58,849 nucleotides of DNA from CAYPKG01 sp964411275 (GCA_964411275.1 CAYPKG010000011.1:1-58849); one strand, 5' to 3'. Counted from the first letter of the stretch, positions 1 through 9,930 are shown. Made by a program: numbers and translations. Notes: generated by a model not told the origin, from the sequence alone.

Positions 1-976
1 TTTCCATGCCGACAAAGAGCCTGCAGCGCTGGAACCAGGATGGCGACAACATGAAAAAGATGCTTGAGGACGCAGGGTATGAAGTCGACCTGCAGTACGG
101 CGGCGAGAATGAAATACCCATGCAGATTGCCCAAATCGAGAACATGATCGCCAGCGACTGCAAGGTGCTGGTCATCGCGGCCATCGATGGCGATTCGCTC
201 ACAGAGGTTCTGGCCACAGCCAAGAGCAAGGACATCCCCGTCATCGCTTATGACCGCCTGATCATGGGACGGACGCCGTAACCTACTATGCCACGTTCGA
301 CAACTGGAAGGTCGGCACACTGCAGGGTTCGTATATTGAAGAGCAGCTCAACCTCAAAGCAGGCGGCGGCCCATACAATATCGAATTCTTCACAGGCGAC
401 CCCGGCGACAACAACATCAACTTCTTCTTTGGCGGCGCCATGGAAGTGCTTCAGCCCTATCTTGACAGCGGCGTGCTGGTTTGCCCCTCGGGCCAGACCG
501 AAAAGCTCACCGTCGCCACAGAGGGATGGAGCAGCGAAAAATCCCAGGCGCGTATGGAGAACCTGATTTCCCAAAACAGCTATTCCCCCAGCGGCACCAA
601 GCTTGACGCTGTGATGTGCTCCAACGACTCCACCGCCCAGGGCGTGACAAACGCGCTTGTCAATGCCGGCTACACCAAGGACAATTTCCCCATCGTAACG
701 GGGCAGGACTGCGACATATTCTCCGTAAAGAACATGATCGCGGGCACGCAGTCCATGTCGGTGTTCAAGGACACGCGCACACTGGCCAACAAGGTGGTGG
801 AAATGGTTGACGCCATCCTCAAGGGCAGCGACCCCGACATCAACGACAACGAAACCTATGACAACGGCACGGGCGTGATCCCGTCGTATCTGTGCGAGCC
901 CGTATTCGGCTCCGTGGAGAACTACGAAGAGCTCTTGATCGAAACAGGCTACTATACAGCCGATCAGCTCCAATAG
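1..976 (+). pseudogene. chvE: Multiple-monosaccharide (xylose-type) ABC transporter substrate-binding protein, 5'-partial and frameshifted
   Basis: This is the extracytoplasmic receptor that would deliver pentoses to the ATPase and permease encoded next. The frame is open to the left edge, so the signal peptide lies outside the window. MPTKSLQRWNQDGDNMK, then IPVIAYDRLIM, are hallmarks of ChvE/MmsA-system binding proteins. The first frame stops at TAA 279-281, but family sequence resumes without loss in another frame as TDAVTYYATFDNWKVG from 269. One missing base in the GG run at 267-268 restores M-G-T-D-A-V. The remainder (SFTA-like core, ending YTADQLQ) looks complete. It could be a real null allele, but an assembly error is more likely because a second one-base loss lies in the permease. 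The sugar is inferred from the adjacent xylAB genes. Confidence 0.85.
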
Positions 977-993
977 TAACATAATTGAACCGG

Positions 994-1047
994 CCCCAAG
1001 CCTCCCGGCGGCGTTTACGAAAACGCGCCGCCGGGGGGCGGGGCTTA
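994..1047 (+). promoter_or_regulatory. GC-rich intercistronic hairpin between binding-protein and ATPase genes
   Basis: A long stem pairs the arm ending CCCGGCGGCG (about 1003-1012) with CGCCGCCGGG (about 1026-1035), extended by AAGCC/GGGCTT outer pairing. It lacks a T run. In sugar ABC operons such a hairpin after the binding-protein gene often stabilises that part of the message and lowers downstream expression; that role is inferred here. Confidence 0.55.
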
Positions 1048-1071
1048 TGTATAGGGATTAGGGAGAATTGT

Positions 1072-2619
1072 ATGGCAGAACCCTTATTGCGCATGATCAA
1101 TATGACGAAGGTGTTTCCCGGCGTCAAAGCGCTTGACAATGTGAACCTGGATGTGATGCCCGGCGAGATCCACGCCCTTGTGGGCGAAAACGGCGCGGGC
1201 AAGACCACCCTGATGAATGTACTCAGCGGTATTTATCCTTTTGGCAGCTACAGCGGACAAATCGTGTTTGATGATGCGGAATGCCGTTTTTCAAGCATCC
1301 GTGACAGCGAGAAAAAGGGAATTGTCATCATCCATCAGGAGCTGGCCCTCGTCCCCTATATGACCATCGGCGAGAACATGTTTCTGGGCAATGAGCGCGG
1401 AAGCACGTTTCACATCGACTGGGACGAGACGTACAACAAGGCCGATGAATACCTCAAAATCGTGGGCCTCAATGACCCGGCACACACATTGATCAAGGAC
1501 ATAGGCGTGGGCAAGCAGCAGCTTGTTGAAATCGCCAAGGCGCTGGCTAAAAACGTGCGCTTATTGATTTTAGACGAACCCACCGCCTCGCTCAACAACG
1601 AGGACTCCCAGAACCTTTTAAACCTGCTGAAAAAATTCAAATCCGAGGGCATGACGTCCATATTGATATCCCACAAGCTGGCTGAGGTGGAACAGGTCGC
1701 AGACAGCATCACCATCCTGCGCGACGGAGCCACCATCGAAACGCTGGTAAAGGGCCGCGACGAAATCAGCGAGTCCCGGATCATAAAGGACATGGTCGGG
1801 CGCGAGATTTCCGACCGCTTCCCCAAGCGGGAAAGCCATATCGGCGACGTGACGCTTGAGGTCAAAAACTGGACGGTGTACCATCCCTTATACAAGGGCC
1901 GCAAGGTTTGCGACGATGTGAGCCTTAAAATACGCCGCGGCGAGGTTGTGGGCATCAGCGGGCTTATGGGCGCGGGCCGGACAGAGCTTGCCATGAGCAT
2001 ATTTGGAAAGAGCTACGGCTCGGATATTTCAGGCGAGCTTTACATCAACGGCAAAAAAATACAGCTTAAGAACGTGCGCGAGGCCATCGACAACAAAATC
2101 GCATATGTAACCGAGGACCGCAAGGGCGACGGGCTCATTTTGACAAACGCAATCCGCACCAATACCACGCTTGCGAAGATGAGCCGCGCTACCACATTCG
2201 GTTTTAACATAGACAAGGACCGCGAAAACGTATTGGCTGAGGAATACCGCGCGCAGTTCAAAATCAAATGCGCGGGCATCGAGCAAAATGTGAGCAATCT
2301 GTCGGGCGGCAACCAGCAAAAGGTGCTGCTGGCGAAATGGATGTTCGCCGAGCCCGATATCCTCATATTGGATGAGCCCACGCGCGGCATTGACGTCGGC
2401 GCGAAGTACGAGATTTATAATATCATAAATGACCTTGTCGCACAGGGCAAATCGGTGCTCATCATATCGAGCAAAATGCCAGAAATCTTAGGCATGTGCG
2501 ACAGGATATACGTCATGAGCGAGGGTTCGATCGTGGGTGAATTGGATCGCCATGAGGCGAGTCAGGAGCTCATCATGTCCATCATATTACAATCGAGTAA
2601 GGGGAAACAATCCGTATGA
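1072..2619 (+). CDS. mmsA: Multiple-monosaccharide ABC transporter ATP-binding protein
   Basis: The protein has 515 residues and two fused ABC domains, as in XylG/GguA/MmsA. Domain 1 has Walker A GENGAGKT (residues 38-45) and Walker B LLILDEPTAS. Domain 2 has a degenerate Walker A (GLMGAGRTE), signature LSGGNQQK and Walker B ILILDEPTRGIDVG. This asymmetry is normal for carbohydrate-uptake transporter class 2 ATPases. It powers import of the sugar captured by the preceding binding protein. ATG at 1072 was chosen because GGGAG lies just upstream and the family homology starts there. It overlaps the permease by 4 bases (ATGA), pointing to translational coupling. Confidence 0.93.
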   Translation: MAEPLLRMINMTKVFPGVKALDNVNLDVMPGEIHALVGENGAGKTTLMNVLSGIYPFGSYSGQIVFDDAECRFSSIRDSEKKGIVIIHQELALVPYMTIGENMFLGNERGSTFHIDWDETYNKADEYLKIVGLNDPAHTLIKDIGVGKQQLVEIAKALAKNVRLLILDEPTASLNNEDSQNLLNLLKKFKSEGMTSILISHKLAEVEQVADSITILRDGATIETLVKGRDEISESRIIKDMVGREISDRFPKRESHIGDVTLEVKNWTVYHPLYKGRKVCDDVSLKIRRGEVVGISGLMGAGRTELAMSIFGKSYGSDISGELYINGKKIQLKNVREAIDNKIAYVTEDRKGDGLILTNAIRTNTTLAKMSRATTFGFNIDKDRENVLAEEYRAQFKIKCAGIEQNVSNLSGGNQQKVLLAKWMFAEPDILILDEPTRGIDVGAKYEIYNIINDLVAQGKSVLIISSKMPEILGMCDRIYVMSEGSIVGELDRHEASQELIMSIILQSSKGKQSV

Positions 2620-3796
2620 GTAAAGCCAAAAACTTTTTAAGCAAGAACGCCATGCTCGTCATACTGCTGCTGACAATGCTGCTTTTCGAACTGCTGCTTG
2701 GCAGCAATGATAAGGGCACTTTGTTTAGCCCCCAGAACATATCCAATCTCATCGCGCAAAACGCGTATGTGGCCATATTGGCCACGGGCATGCTGTTGTG
2801 TATTTTGACAGGGGGCAACATCGACCTCTCCGTGGGCGGCACCGTCATATTGGTGGGCGCGCTGGCGGGTATATTCATCGTCGAGTGGAAAATGAGCCTC
2901 TATCTGGCAATCCCGCTGTGCCTGATCCTGGCGGCGGGCCTTGGCGCGTGGCAGGCCTTTTGGATCGCTTATATGCGCATACCGCCGTTTATCACCACGC
3001 TGGCGGGCATGCTGACGTTCAGGGGGCTTGCATTGATCCTCATGGGCAGCAAGAACATCGGCCCCTTCCCGGCGGAGTTTAAGGCGCTCTTTAACAGCTA
3101 CATCCCTTCAAGCTGGGTCAGCGACAACCCCTCCGCCGTGCTCACGGTGTCGATGATCATCGCCGCGGTAATATGCGCCGTCATGATCGCCGTACAGATG
3201 ATGTCCCGCGTGCAAAAGCAGCGTAAGGGCTACGCAGTCGACCACATGGCCTCCACCATAGTGCGCCTTGCTGTCGTGTGCGTGGTGCTGCTGTTCATAT
3301 TCTGGCGCTTGGGCCATCATAACGGCGTACCCGTCATACTGATACTGATCGGCGCAATCGTGCTGATATACACATACTTTACACAGAATACCACATACGG
3401 GCGCTATCTCTACGCCATGGGCGGCAACGAAAAAGCCGCGCGCCTCTCCGGCATAATACAAAGCGCATGATGTTCTTTGTTTATACCAATATGGGGTTTC
3501 TGGCGGGTGTGGCGGCCCTCGCGTGCGTTGCGCGCTTCAACCAGGCTTCAACCCAGGCCGGTACGGGCTATGAGATGGACGCCATCGGCTCGTGCTTCAT
3601 CGGCGGCGCTTCGGCCTATGGCGGCGTGGGCAAGGTCAGCGGAGCGATCATAGGCGCCATATTCATGGGCGTGCTGAACATGGGCATGTCGCTCATGGGT
3701 TGGGATCAGAACCTGCAGCGCGTGATCAAGGGCCTGGTGCTCCTGGCTGCCGTCATATTCGACATCCTCTCGAAAAACAGGAAGCAGGCGACATGA
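2616..3796 (+). pseudogene. mmsB: Multiple-monosaccharide ABC transporter permease, frameshifted
   Basis: This is a BPD_transp_2-type membrane permease with about ten hydrophobic segments. The family loop NIDLSVGGTVILVGA is visible near residue 70. The first frame runs through YAMGGNEKAARLSGI and then stops at 3470. The family sequence resumes one frame over as TKRMMFFVYTNMGFLAG from about 3458 and ends VIKGLVLLAAVIFDIL. One missing A near 3456 in ATAAT reconciles the frames. The last codons overlap the xylB start (ATGA). With the similar lesion in the binding-protein gene, either the transporter is dead or the assembly has one-base deletions; no other damage is visible. Confidence 0.88.
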
Positions 3797-5340
3797 TGAA
3801 ATACACCATTGGCATCGACCTGGGGACGTCAGGCACCAAAACAGTGCTGTTTGACAAAATAGGCCGGGCCATCGCTTCGGCCACGGCGGAGTATCCGCTT
3901 TTGCAGTTGCAAAACGGCTGGGCGGAGCAGGACCCCGGGCAGTGGTGGGCAGCATGCATCAAAACCATCCGGGAAACCCTACAAAAGGCAGCCGTGGCGC
4001 CAGGCGACATCGCAGGCATCGGGCTTTCGGGGCAGATGCACGGGCTTGTTTTGCTGGATGAAAACGGCGAGGTTTTGCGCAACAGCATACTCTGGTGCGA
4101 CGGGAGAACGGTAACTGAATGCCATGAGATCACACAGACCATCGGCGCCAAGCGCCTCATTGAAATCAGCGCGAACCCGGCATTGACAGGCTTTACCGCG
4201 GGCAAAATACTGTGGGTAAGAAAGCATGAACCCGCAATCTATGAGAAAGTGCGCCACATCCTCTTGCCCAAGGATTTTATACGCTATAAGCTGTGCGGCG
4301 TGTTCGCAACCGAGGTAAGCGATGCCTCAGGCATGAACCTACTGGACGTTCCCAAGCGCGATTGGAGCGATGAAATACTCACGAAACTCCAAATCGAGCG
4401 GGATTTCTTGCCGTCGATGCACGAATCGGTGGAAATCACGGGTTTCGTGACCAAAGAGGCAGCGGAGCTTACGGGGCTCAACCCGGGTACGCCCGTCGTA
4501 GGCGGCGCGGGCGACAACGCGGCGGCGGCTATCGGCATGGGTGTTGTGGAGCGGGGCAAGGCGTTCGTTTCCATCGGCACATCGGGGGTGATTTTCGCCC
4601 ATTCCGACGATGTCACAATCGACCCCGAAGGCCGCGTGCATACGTTTTGCGCAGCCATACCCGGCGCGTGGACGGTGATGAGCTGCACGCTGGCGGCTGG
4701 CGGTAGTTTACAGTGGTTCCGCAACAATTTCTGCCAGGCAGAGATGCAGGCCGTTAAAGAAGAAGGAGCGGGCCGCGACGTGTATGAGCTTTTAAGCGAA
4801 GAAGCCGCGCGCATACCCATCGGCGCGAACCGGCTTTTGTTCCTGCCCTACCTCATGGGCGAACGAAGCCCCCTGCTGGATCCCAATGCGCGGGGCGTGT
4901 TCTTCGGGCTGTCGGGCATGCACACGCGATTTGACATGCTAAGAGCCGTGATGGAGGGCGTGGTGTATTCCCAGCGCACGTGCCTCGATGTATTTCGCAA
5001 GATGCAAGTCCCGTTTTTACAGATGATGGCCACGGGCGGCGGCGCGAGAAGCCCCTTTTGGCGGCAGATGATGGCCGACGTGTTCGACTGTCCTATCGTC
5101 ACTTCGATCAACACGGAAGGGCCTGCGCTTGGCGCGGCGATCCTCGCTGGTTGCGGCGTGGGGATGTACAGCGATATACCCACGGCGTGCAAAAGCATCG
5201 TCACCACAGGCGAAAAGGAGTGGCCAGATAAAGCCCGGCACGAAAACTATGAGCCGTTTTATAGGATATACAGCGCTTTGTACAAAAGCCTCGACACGCA
5301 TTTTGATGCGCTGTCGGAATTGAGCGGCCCGGCCGGTTAA
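3793..5340 (+). CDS. xylB: Xylulokinase
   Basis: This FGGY-family sugar kinase phosphorylates D-xylulose to xylulose 5-phosphate in the cytoplasm. It has 515 residues, normal for XylB. The N-terminal ATPase motif IGIDLGTSGTKTVLFD is near residue 4, GIGLSGQMHGLVLLD near residue 75, and the C-terminal domain has MATGGGARSPFWRQM. Two ATG codons stand in tandem at the start; the first overlaps the permease stop by 4 bases, so kinase and transporter are coupled. Immediately downstream is xylA, giving a complete import-isomerise-phosphorylate route into the pentose phosphate pathway. Confidence 0.95.
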   Translation: MMKYTIGIDLGTSGTKTVLFDKIGRAIASATAEYPLLQLQNGWAEQDPGQWWAACIKTIRETLQKAAVAPGDIAGIGLSGQMHGLVLLDENGEVLRNSILWCDGRTVTECHEITQTIGAKRLIEISANPALTGFTAGKILWVRKHEPAIYEKVRHILLPKDFIRYKLCGVFATEVSDASGMNLLDVPKRDWSDEILTKLQIERDFLPSMHESVEITGFVTKEAAELTGLNPGTPVVGGAGDNAAAAIGMGVVERGKAFVSIGTSGVIFAHSDDVTIDPEGRVHTFCAAIPGAWTVMSCTLAAGGSLQWFRNNFCQAEMQAVKEEGAGRDVYELLSEEAARIPIGANRLLFLPYLMGERSPLLDPNARGVFFGLSGMHTRFDMLRAVMEGVVYSQRTCLDVFRKMQVPFLQMMATGGGARSPFWRQMMADVFDCPIVTSINTEGPALGAAILAGCGVGMYSDIPTACKSIVTTGEKEWPDKARHENYEPFYRIYSALYKSLDTHFDALSELSGPAG

Positions 5341-5404
5341 GCGCATGGGGTGCAATTTAAGGGAAAACCTAACAGGAGTCAGGAAACGAAGAGGAGGCCA
5401 AACT

Positions 5405-6724
5405 GTGGAGGATATTTTTACAAATATACCGAAAATCGAATATGAGGGCGCGCACAGCCAAAATGAGCTGGCATTCAAGTTCTACAATGCTGACCGGAAA
5501 GTCGGCGGCAAAACAATGCGCGAGCAGCTGCCTTTCGCGATGGCATGGTGGCACAACCTTTGTGCCACGGGTACCGATATGTTCGGGCCGGGTACAGCGG
5601 ATAAGAGCTTTGGCGCGAAGCCGGGTACCATGGAGCATGCGCGCGCCAAGGTGGACGCGGGCTTTGAGTTCATGGAGAAATTGGGCATCGAATATTTCTG
5701 CTTCCATGATGTGGATCTCGCGCCGGAGGCTGACGATATCAAGGAAACCAACAGGCGGCTTGACGAAATATCCGACTATATACTCGAAAAAATGAAGGCC
5801 AACAACAAGAAATGCCTTTGGGGCACGGCCAATATGTTTGCCAACAAGCGCTACGCAAACGGCGCCGGCAGCACCAATTCCGCCGACATCTACTGCTTCG
5901 CGGCGGCGCAGATTAAAAAGGCGCTGGACATCACCGTAAAGCTCGGGGGGCGCTGCTATGTGTTCTGGGGCGGGCGCGAGGGCTATGAAACCCTTCTCAA
6001 TACGGATATGCGCTTTGAGCTTGATAACATTGCGCGGCTCATGCACATGGCCGTAGACTACGGCAGAAGCATCGGCTTCACAGGGGATTTCCTCATCGAG
6101 CCCAAGCCCAAGGAGCCCATGAAGCATCAATATGACTTTGACGCGGCAACAGCCATCGGGTTTTTGCGGCAGTATGGCCTCGACAAGGACTTCAAGCTGA
6201 ACATCGAGGCGAACCACGCCACCCTCGCCGGCCACACATTCCAGCATGACCTTCGCGTCAGCGCCATCAACAATATGCTCGGCAGCGTTGACGCCAACCA
6301 GGGCGACATGCTTCTGGGCTGGGATACGGATGAATTCCCCTATGATGTGTATTCCACCACCCTTGCTATGCTGGAAATCATCAAGGCAGGCGGGCTCAAA
6401 AACGGCGGGCTGAACTTTGACGCCAAGACACGCCGCCCATCCTGGACGCACGAGGACATGTTCAAGGCTTTCATACTCGGTATGGACACTTTCGCGCTGG
6501 GTCTCATTAAGGCGCAGGCGCTCATAGACGATGGCAGGCTGGACGCGTTTGTGAAAGCGCGCTACGCTTCCTTTGATACCGGGATCGGCGCGAGGATCGT
6601 TTCGGGCGAAGCCAGCCTTGAGGAGCTTGCTAAGGCCGCCGATGAAATGGGCGCGCCGGAGCAGCCGTCCTCCGGCAATCAGGAGGGCTTGCAGAGCATC
6701 GTGAACGCAGTGCTGTTTGGTTAA
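5405..6724 (+). CDS. xylA: Xylose isomerase
   Basis: This enzyme converts D-xylose to D-xylulose, the substrate of the preceding kinase. The 439-residue length is typical of class II (group II) xylose isomerases. Recognisable motifs are FCFHDVDLAPEA with the active-site His, YVFWGGREGYETLLNTD, LIEPKPKEPMKHQYDFD with metal-binding Glu, and NIEANHATLAGHTFQHDL. The start is taken as GTG at 5405, 7 bases after AGGAGG (5392-5397); the in-frame ATG at 5345 would add 20 residues without homology. It is the last gene of the xyl operon and is followed by a hairpin terminator. Confidence 0.96.
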   Translation: MEDIFTNIPKIEYEGAHSQNELAFKFYNADRKVGGKTMREQLPFAMAWWHNLCATGTDMFGPGTADKSFGAKPGTMEHARAKVDAGFEFMEKLGIEYFCFHDVDLAPEADDIKETNRRLDEISDYILEKMKANNKKCLWGTANMFANKRYANGAGSTNSADIYCFAAAQIKKALDITVKLGGRCYVFWGGREGYETLLNTDMRFELDNIARLMHMAVDYGRSIGFTGDFLIEPKPKEPMKHQYDFDAATAIGFLRQYGLDKDFKLNIEANHATLAGHTFQHDLRVSAINNMLGSVDANQGDMLLGWDTDEFPYDVYSTTLAMLEIIKAGGLKNGGLNFDAKTRRPSWTHEDMFKAFILGMDTFALGLIKAQALIDDGRLDAFVKARYASFDTGIGARIVSGEASLEELAKAADEMGAPEQPSSGNQEGLQSIVNAVLFG

Positions 6725-6750
6725 GAGTCGAACCCCCATTGCATAATAGC

Positions 6751-6783
6751 ACACCCGCTGAAGTCGCAGGTTTCAGCGGGTGT
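6751..6783. terminator. Bidirectional hairpin after xylA
   Basis: A 12-bp stem (ACACCCGCTGAA / TTCAGCGGGTGT) with a 9-base loop sits between convergent genes. T content downstream on the plus strand is modest. Confidence 0.75.
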
Positions 6784-6817
6784 ATCTTATTCATTCAGAG
6801 CAGCAGGCTCCCTGCTG

Positions 6818-7282
6818 TCATACTGCCTTCCAGCGTTTCAGCGTTGGGAGAAATTCCCGAAGCTGCGCTCTCGCCTCATCGGGGGTGAATGCTGTACCGT
6901 TTTCCTCATTCCAGGATGCCAGGTATTCAATGTTGTGCTCAATGGCCTCTTCCAGCGTCATTGCGCGGACAAACCCGCCGTTCCCATAACAATAAGCGCA
7001 ATATTCTTCGGATTTACTGCCATCTTGTTCGGAGCCTTTCACATCATCGCTGTAAAGGCTCATGCCGCAGCTCTGGCACTGCAAGGGCGGCGCGCCCAAA
7101 AGGATATCGGTGGACACCCCAAACTCTTTTGCGATGCGCTTGAGCGTTTCGGTATTGGGTATGGTCTCTCCGGTCTCCCAGCGGGATACGGCCTGCCTGG
7201 TTACAAAAAGCCGCTCAGCCATTTGATCCTGAGATAAATTATGATGCTTGCGAAGCTCTGAAATTACGTCCTTGGTTTCCAC
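6818..7282 (-). CDS. XRE-family HTH regulator with C-terminal zinc-ribbon domain
   Basis: Residues 1-60 form a classical lambda-repressor-like HTH (LSQDQMAERLFVTRQAVSRW). A linker leads to QCQSCGM...EYCAYCYG, two CxxC pairs characteristic of the putative zinc-ribbon (zf_ribbon_2-like) domain often fused to XRE regulators in Clostridia. The C-terminal half is otherwise uncharacterised. The preferred start is GTG (7280-7282), 8 bases after AAGGAGG; an ATG two codons upstream touches the ribosome-binding site and is unlikely. It is convergent with xylA and divergent from the reductase gene. Its target is not evident. Confidence 0.85.
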   Translation of the reverse strand: METKDVISELRKHHNLSQDQMAERLFVTRQAVSRWETGETIPNTETLKRIAKEFGVSTDILLGAPPLQCQSCGMSLYSDDVKGSEQDGSKSEEYCAYCYGNGGFVRAMTLEEAIEHNIEYLASWNEENGTAFTPDEARAQLREFLPTLKRWKAV

Positions 7283-7466
7283 TATCATCACCTCCTTCTC
7301 TTGTATTATAGCCAAATTTACCGCAATAGGAAAGCAACTGCCTGTTGCGCAATGCAGGAAATGCTACTTCCATCCATCCCGGATGATTGAGAGGGGTATT
7401 CTCAAACGGTTTATTCACAAGTCAATTCTATGCTATACTTTAAGAAAAAATAGAAGGAGAGATACC

Positions 7467-7820
7467 ATGCTGTTTGTTTGCTATCCGAAATGCAGTACCT
7501 GTCAAAAGGCCCGGGCGTTCCTCGACGCGCAAACCGTCAAATACGACTTCCGCGACATCAAACAGGACAACCCCACCGAGGCGGAGCTGCGCGCCTGGCA
7601 CGAAAAGAGCGGTTTGCCTCTCAAGCGGTTTTTCAACACAAGTGGCCTACAATATAGGGCGCTGGAGCTAAGTAAAAAACTGCCCGCCATGACCGAGGAC
7701 GAGCAGTATGCCCTGCTATCCACAGACGGCATGCTGGTCAAACGCCCCATTCTGGTCGGAGACAATTTCGTTCTGGTCGGCTTCAAACAGCCGGAATGGG
7801 AGCGGGCGTTGGAGCTTTGA
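7467..7820 (+). CDS. ArsC/Spx-family thioredoxin-fold reductase
   Basis: This 117-residue protein of the ArsC-like family (YffB/Spx/MgsR group) has the redox motif CSTC in YPKCSTCQKARAFLD, and the family block LVKRPILVGDNFVLVGF near the C-terminus. RBS AAGGAGA (7454-7460) and an extended -10-like TGCTATACT at about 7431 precede it. The length and the CxxC fit the small arsenate-reductase-like subgroup rather than true arsenate reductase, which uses a single active-site Cys; no ars genes are nearby. Its substrate is unknown. Confidence 0.85.
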   Translation: MLFVCYPKCSTCQKARAFLDAQTVKYDFRDIKQDNPTEAELRAWHEKSGLPLKRFFNTSGLQYRALELSKKLPAMTEDEQYALLSTDGMLVKRPILVGDNFVLVGFKQPEWERALEL

Positions 7821-7844
7821 ACAGCCTAACAGCCATAAAAAAGA

Positions 7845-7867
7845 GGGGCTGCTTATTATGCAGCCCC
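7845..7867. terminator. Bidirectional terminator
   Basis: The stem GGGGCTGC/GCAGCCCC with a 7-base loop is preceded by an A run and separates convergent genes. Confidence 0.85.
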
Positions 7868-7883
7868 CAATCTGTATTTCTGT

Positions 7884-9824
7884 TCAGTTCGCGTACAAAC
7901 TGCGCCCCAGCGCCATTCCATCCGCAAAAGAGCTGAGCGCCGCACCTCCTACCGTTACCTCGCCGACGGCATAGAGTCCTTCAATGGGCACGCCCTCCTG
8001 GGTAATCACATTGCAGTTCTGGTCAAACAGCAACCCGCCCAACGTGATATGCACTGACGGAGAACAGGGCGAAGCATAAAACGGGCCTTCTTCCAGCACC
8101 TCCGTGCCGTTGAACACGCCCCTGCCAAATTCCGGATCGGAATAGGACTGCACGCAGGCGTTAAAAGCCTCTACCGTTTGTTTGAATACGGCTGGATCCG
8201 CGCCAATTTTCTCCGCGAGTTCCTCCAGCGTATTCCCCATGAGTACGGTTCCTTTGGCCACCATATCCTCCACGGCCATGCCGCCTGCCATGCCGTCCAC
8301 AACACCGCTGTTGCGCGCATCCGCCACCGAATACGCAAGGCTGTCGGGTTGGTTGAAAATGGCCCCGGAAATATCGTTGCGAGGCTTCGTTTCATCTACA
8401 AACCGCTCTCCAAGCTTGTTGACCAGCAAAGCGCCGTTGGGGTTGATCCCGCCGCTCAAGCTGCCATCGAAGGGGTTTGCGATGGGGAAAAGCATATACT
8501 GATCCATGATCGCAACGCCCGCGCCCAGTTCCTGCGCCATTACAATCCCGTCGCCTGTTTGCGCTTTCGTATTGGTTGATTTAATGCTGGCGTCAAGGTT
8601 CGGCCACACCGTGTTATACTGCGCCAGCATCTCGCCGTTTGCGGAAAAGCCACCCGTCGCCAGCACAACGCCCCGCTCTGCCCGAATTCGATAGGTTGTG
8701 CCGTCGACACTCTTCGCTTCAACCCCTACGAGCTTGCCGTTTTCCTGAAGCAAGGCCACAGCCGGTGTCTCCGTCATGATCTCCACAGGCAACCCCTTCT
8801 CGGCGATTTCCTTTTCAAGGGCGGTGAAATATCCGTGCCCCGCGATGTCTCCCGTTACAGCGCTCCAGCGCGGCCAGGGGAAACCGACTATGATTTGCAG
8901 CTGCTTGAACGAAACGCCCATCTCCTCAAACCACCTGCAAACCTCGCCGCTCTTCTTAGCATATCCCACCAGGCTGTCATCCGGCCTGCCCAGCTGCAGC
9001 ATATGATACTGCATAGCCAGCAGCTCCGGAGAATCGAACACGTATGTGGCCCCGGATTTCAGATAAGCAGCATAATCTTCCTTCACCTGCTTTTGCCATT
9101 GCGCCATAAACTCGTTGTCCGAGGTGTCGATTTTCAAAAGCTCGTCGATGGCGGCGGCATATCCTTCATTTGTGGGCGGCAGCAGGTTTTCCGGCGCGCC
9201 CATGTATTCCAAAAATCCGCCGCTGACCATGGCATTGCCGCCAATGGTCGATAGTTTTTCCAATACGACTACGGACTTCGCGCCGGATTGGGCGGCGCTG
9301 ACAGCGGTGGTCATGCCCGCCGCGCCCGCGCCCACCACGATCAATTCCACTTCTTTGTCGATAACCTCATCGGAAATCTCACGATAAGCCGGCACGCTGA
9401 TGGCGTCCATATCCGTGCAATGGTCCTTGAGCGCGTTCTTCACCGCGCCCATAATGGCCGCCGCGGAAATCGTAGCCCCAGACACCCCGTCCACCGCCAC
9501 GCTCTGCTTTTCCACGATAGCGGCGGGCACGCGTTCGAGCGCCGCGTCGGATACACCCAGGGTCTCTGTGTGGGACACCACCTGTACGCTTGTGATTTCA
9601 TTCTCGGAAACCACAACCTCCACGGTGAGCGCGCCGTTGCGCCCCTGGGCCGTGCCGCTGTACGTCCCAGGCGCAAACAGCAATTTTTCCTGCGCGGCAG
9701 GCGGCGTAGGCTCCGCCTGGGGTTGTGCGGCAGGCTCCGTAACCGGTTGCGCCGCACAGCCCAGCAGTGTCAGCGCAAGCAAAATCGCCAGCAAACCACA
9801 GGCTCTCTTTTTTGAAATTATCAC
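7884..9824 (-). CDS. Lipoprotein flavin-dependent fumarate/urocanate-reductase-like protein (FMN-binding + FAD_binding_2)
   Basis: This 646-residue exported flavoprotein has a signal peptide ending in lipobox LLGC (Cys at about 23), then a Pro/Ala-rich linker. Residues 50-115 form an FMN-binding domain; DGVSGATISA contains the S/T of covalent FMN attachment (SGAT). From about 135 an FAD_binding_2 domain follows with Rossmann motif ELIVVGAGAAGMTTAVSAAQSG, split here as ELIVVGAGAAGM, and C-terminal YAVGEVTVGGAALSSFADGM. The architecture matches extracellular flavin reductases fed by Fmn transferase, which use fumarate-like acceptors; the acceptor here is unknown. A MerR-type promoter lies upstream, so the divergent-free neighbour merR gene is the likely regulator. 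Confidence 0.88.
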   Translation of the reverse strand: MIISKKRACGLLAILLALTLLGCAAQPVTEPAAQPQAEPTPPAAQEKLLFAPGTYSGTAQGRNGALTVEVVVSENEITSVQVVSHTETLGVSDAALERVPAAIVEKQSVAVDGVSGATISAAAIMGAVKNALKDHCTDMDAISVPAYREISDEVIDKEVELIVVGAGAAGMTTAVSAAQSGAKSVVVLEKLSTIGGNAMVSGGFLEYMGAPENLLPPTNEGYAAAIDELLKIDTSDNEFMAQWQKQVKEDYAAYLKSGATYVFDSPELLAMQYHMLQLGRPDDSLVGYAKKSGEVCRWFEEMGVSFKQLQIIVGFPWPRWSAVTGDIAGHGYFTALEKEIAEKGLPVEIMTETPAVALLQENGKLVGVEAKSVDGTTYRIRAERGVVLATGGFSANGEMLAQYNTVWPNLDASIKSTNTKAQTGDGIVMAQELGAGVAIMDQYMLFPIANPFDGSLSGGINPNGALLVNKLGERFVDETKPRNDISGAIFNQPDSLAYSVADARNSGVVDGMAGGMAVEDMVAKGTVLMGNTLEELAEKIGADPAVFKQTVEAFNACVQSYSDPEFGRGVFNGTEVLEEGPFYASPCSPSVHITLGGLLFDQNCNVITQEGVPIEGLYAVGEVTVGGAALSSFADGMALGRSLYAN

Positions 9825-9876
9825 TCTTCTTTACCCCCTTACATTCGGCTGATATTTTCAGCCTTATCTATTCTTT

Positions 9877-9907
9877 AACATAAGGCAGAAACCAGGTTTG
9901 GAGTCAA
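9877..9907 (-). promoter_or_regulatory. MerR-type promoter of the flavin reductase gene
   Basis: On the minus strand TTGACT (-35, 9907-9902) is separated by exactly 19 bases from TATGTT (-10, 9882-9877). The spacer holds the dyad-like CCAAACCTGGTTT. A 19-bp spacer with an internal dyad is the classical MerR-family activation geometry. Confidence 0.7.
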
Positions 9908-9930
9908 GAAGAATTTATAATTGTATTTCT

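Noticed and set aside
5369..6754. A 461-residue minus-strand open frame across xylA
   Set aside because: It is the exact antisense of a well-supported enzyme gene and has no family resemblance.
7467..7820. Arsenate-resistance operon
   Set aside because: Only a reductase-like protein with CxxC is present; no arsR, arsB or acr3 neighbours.
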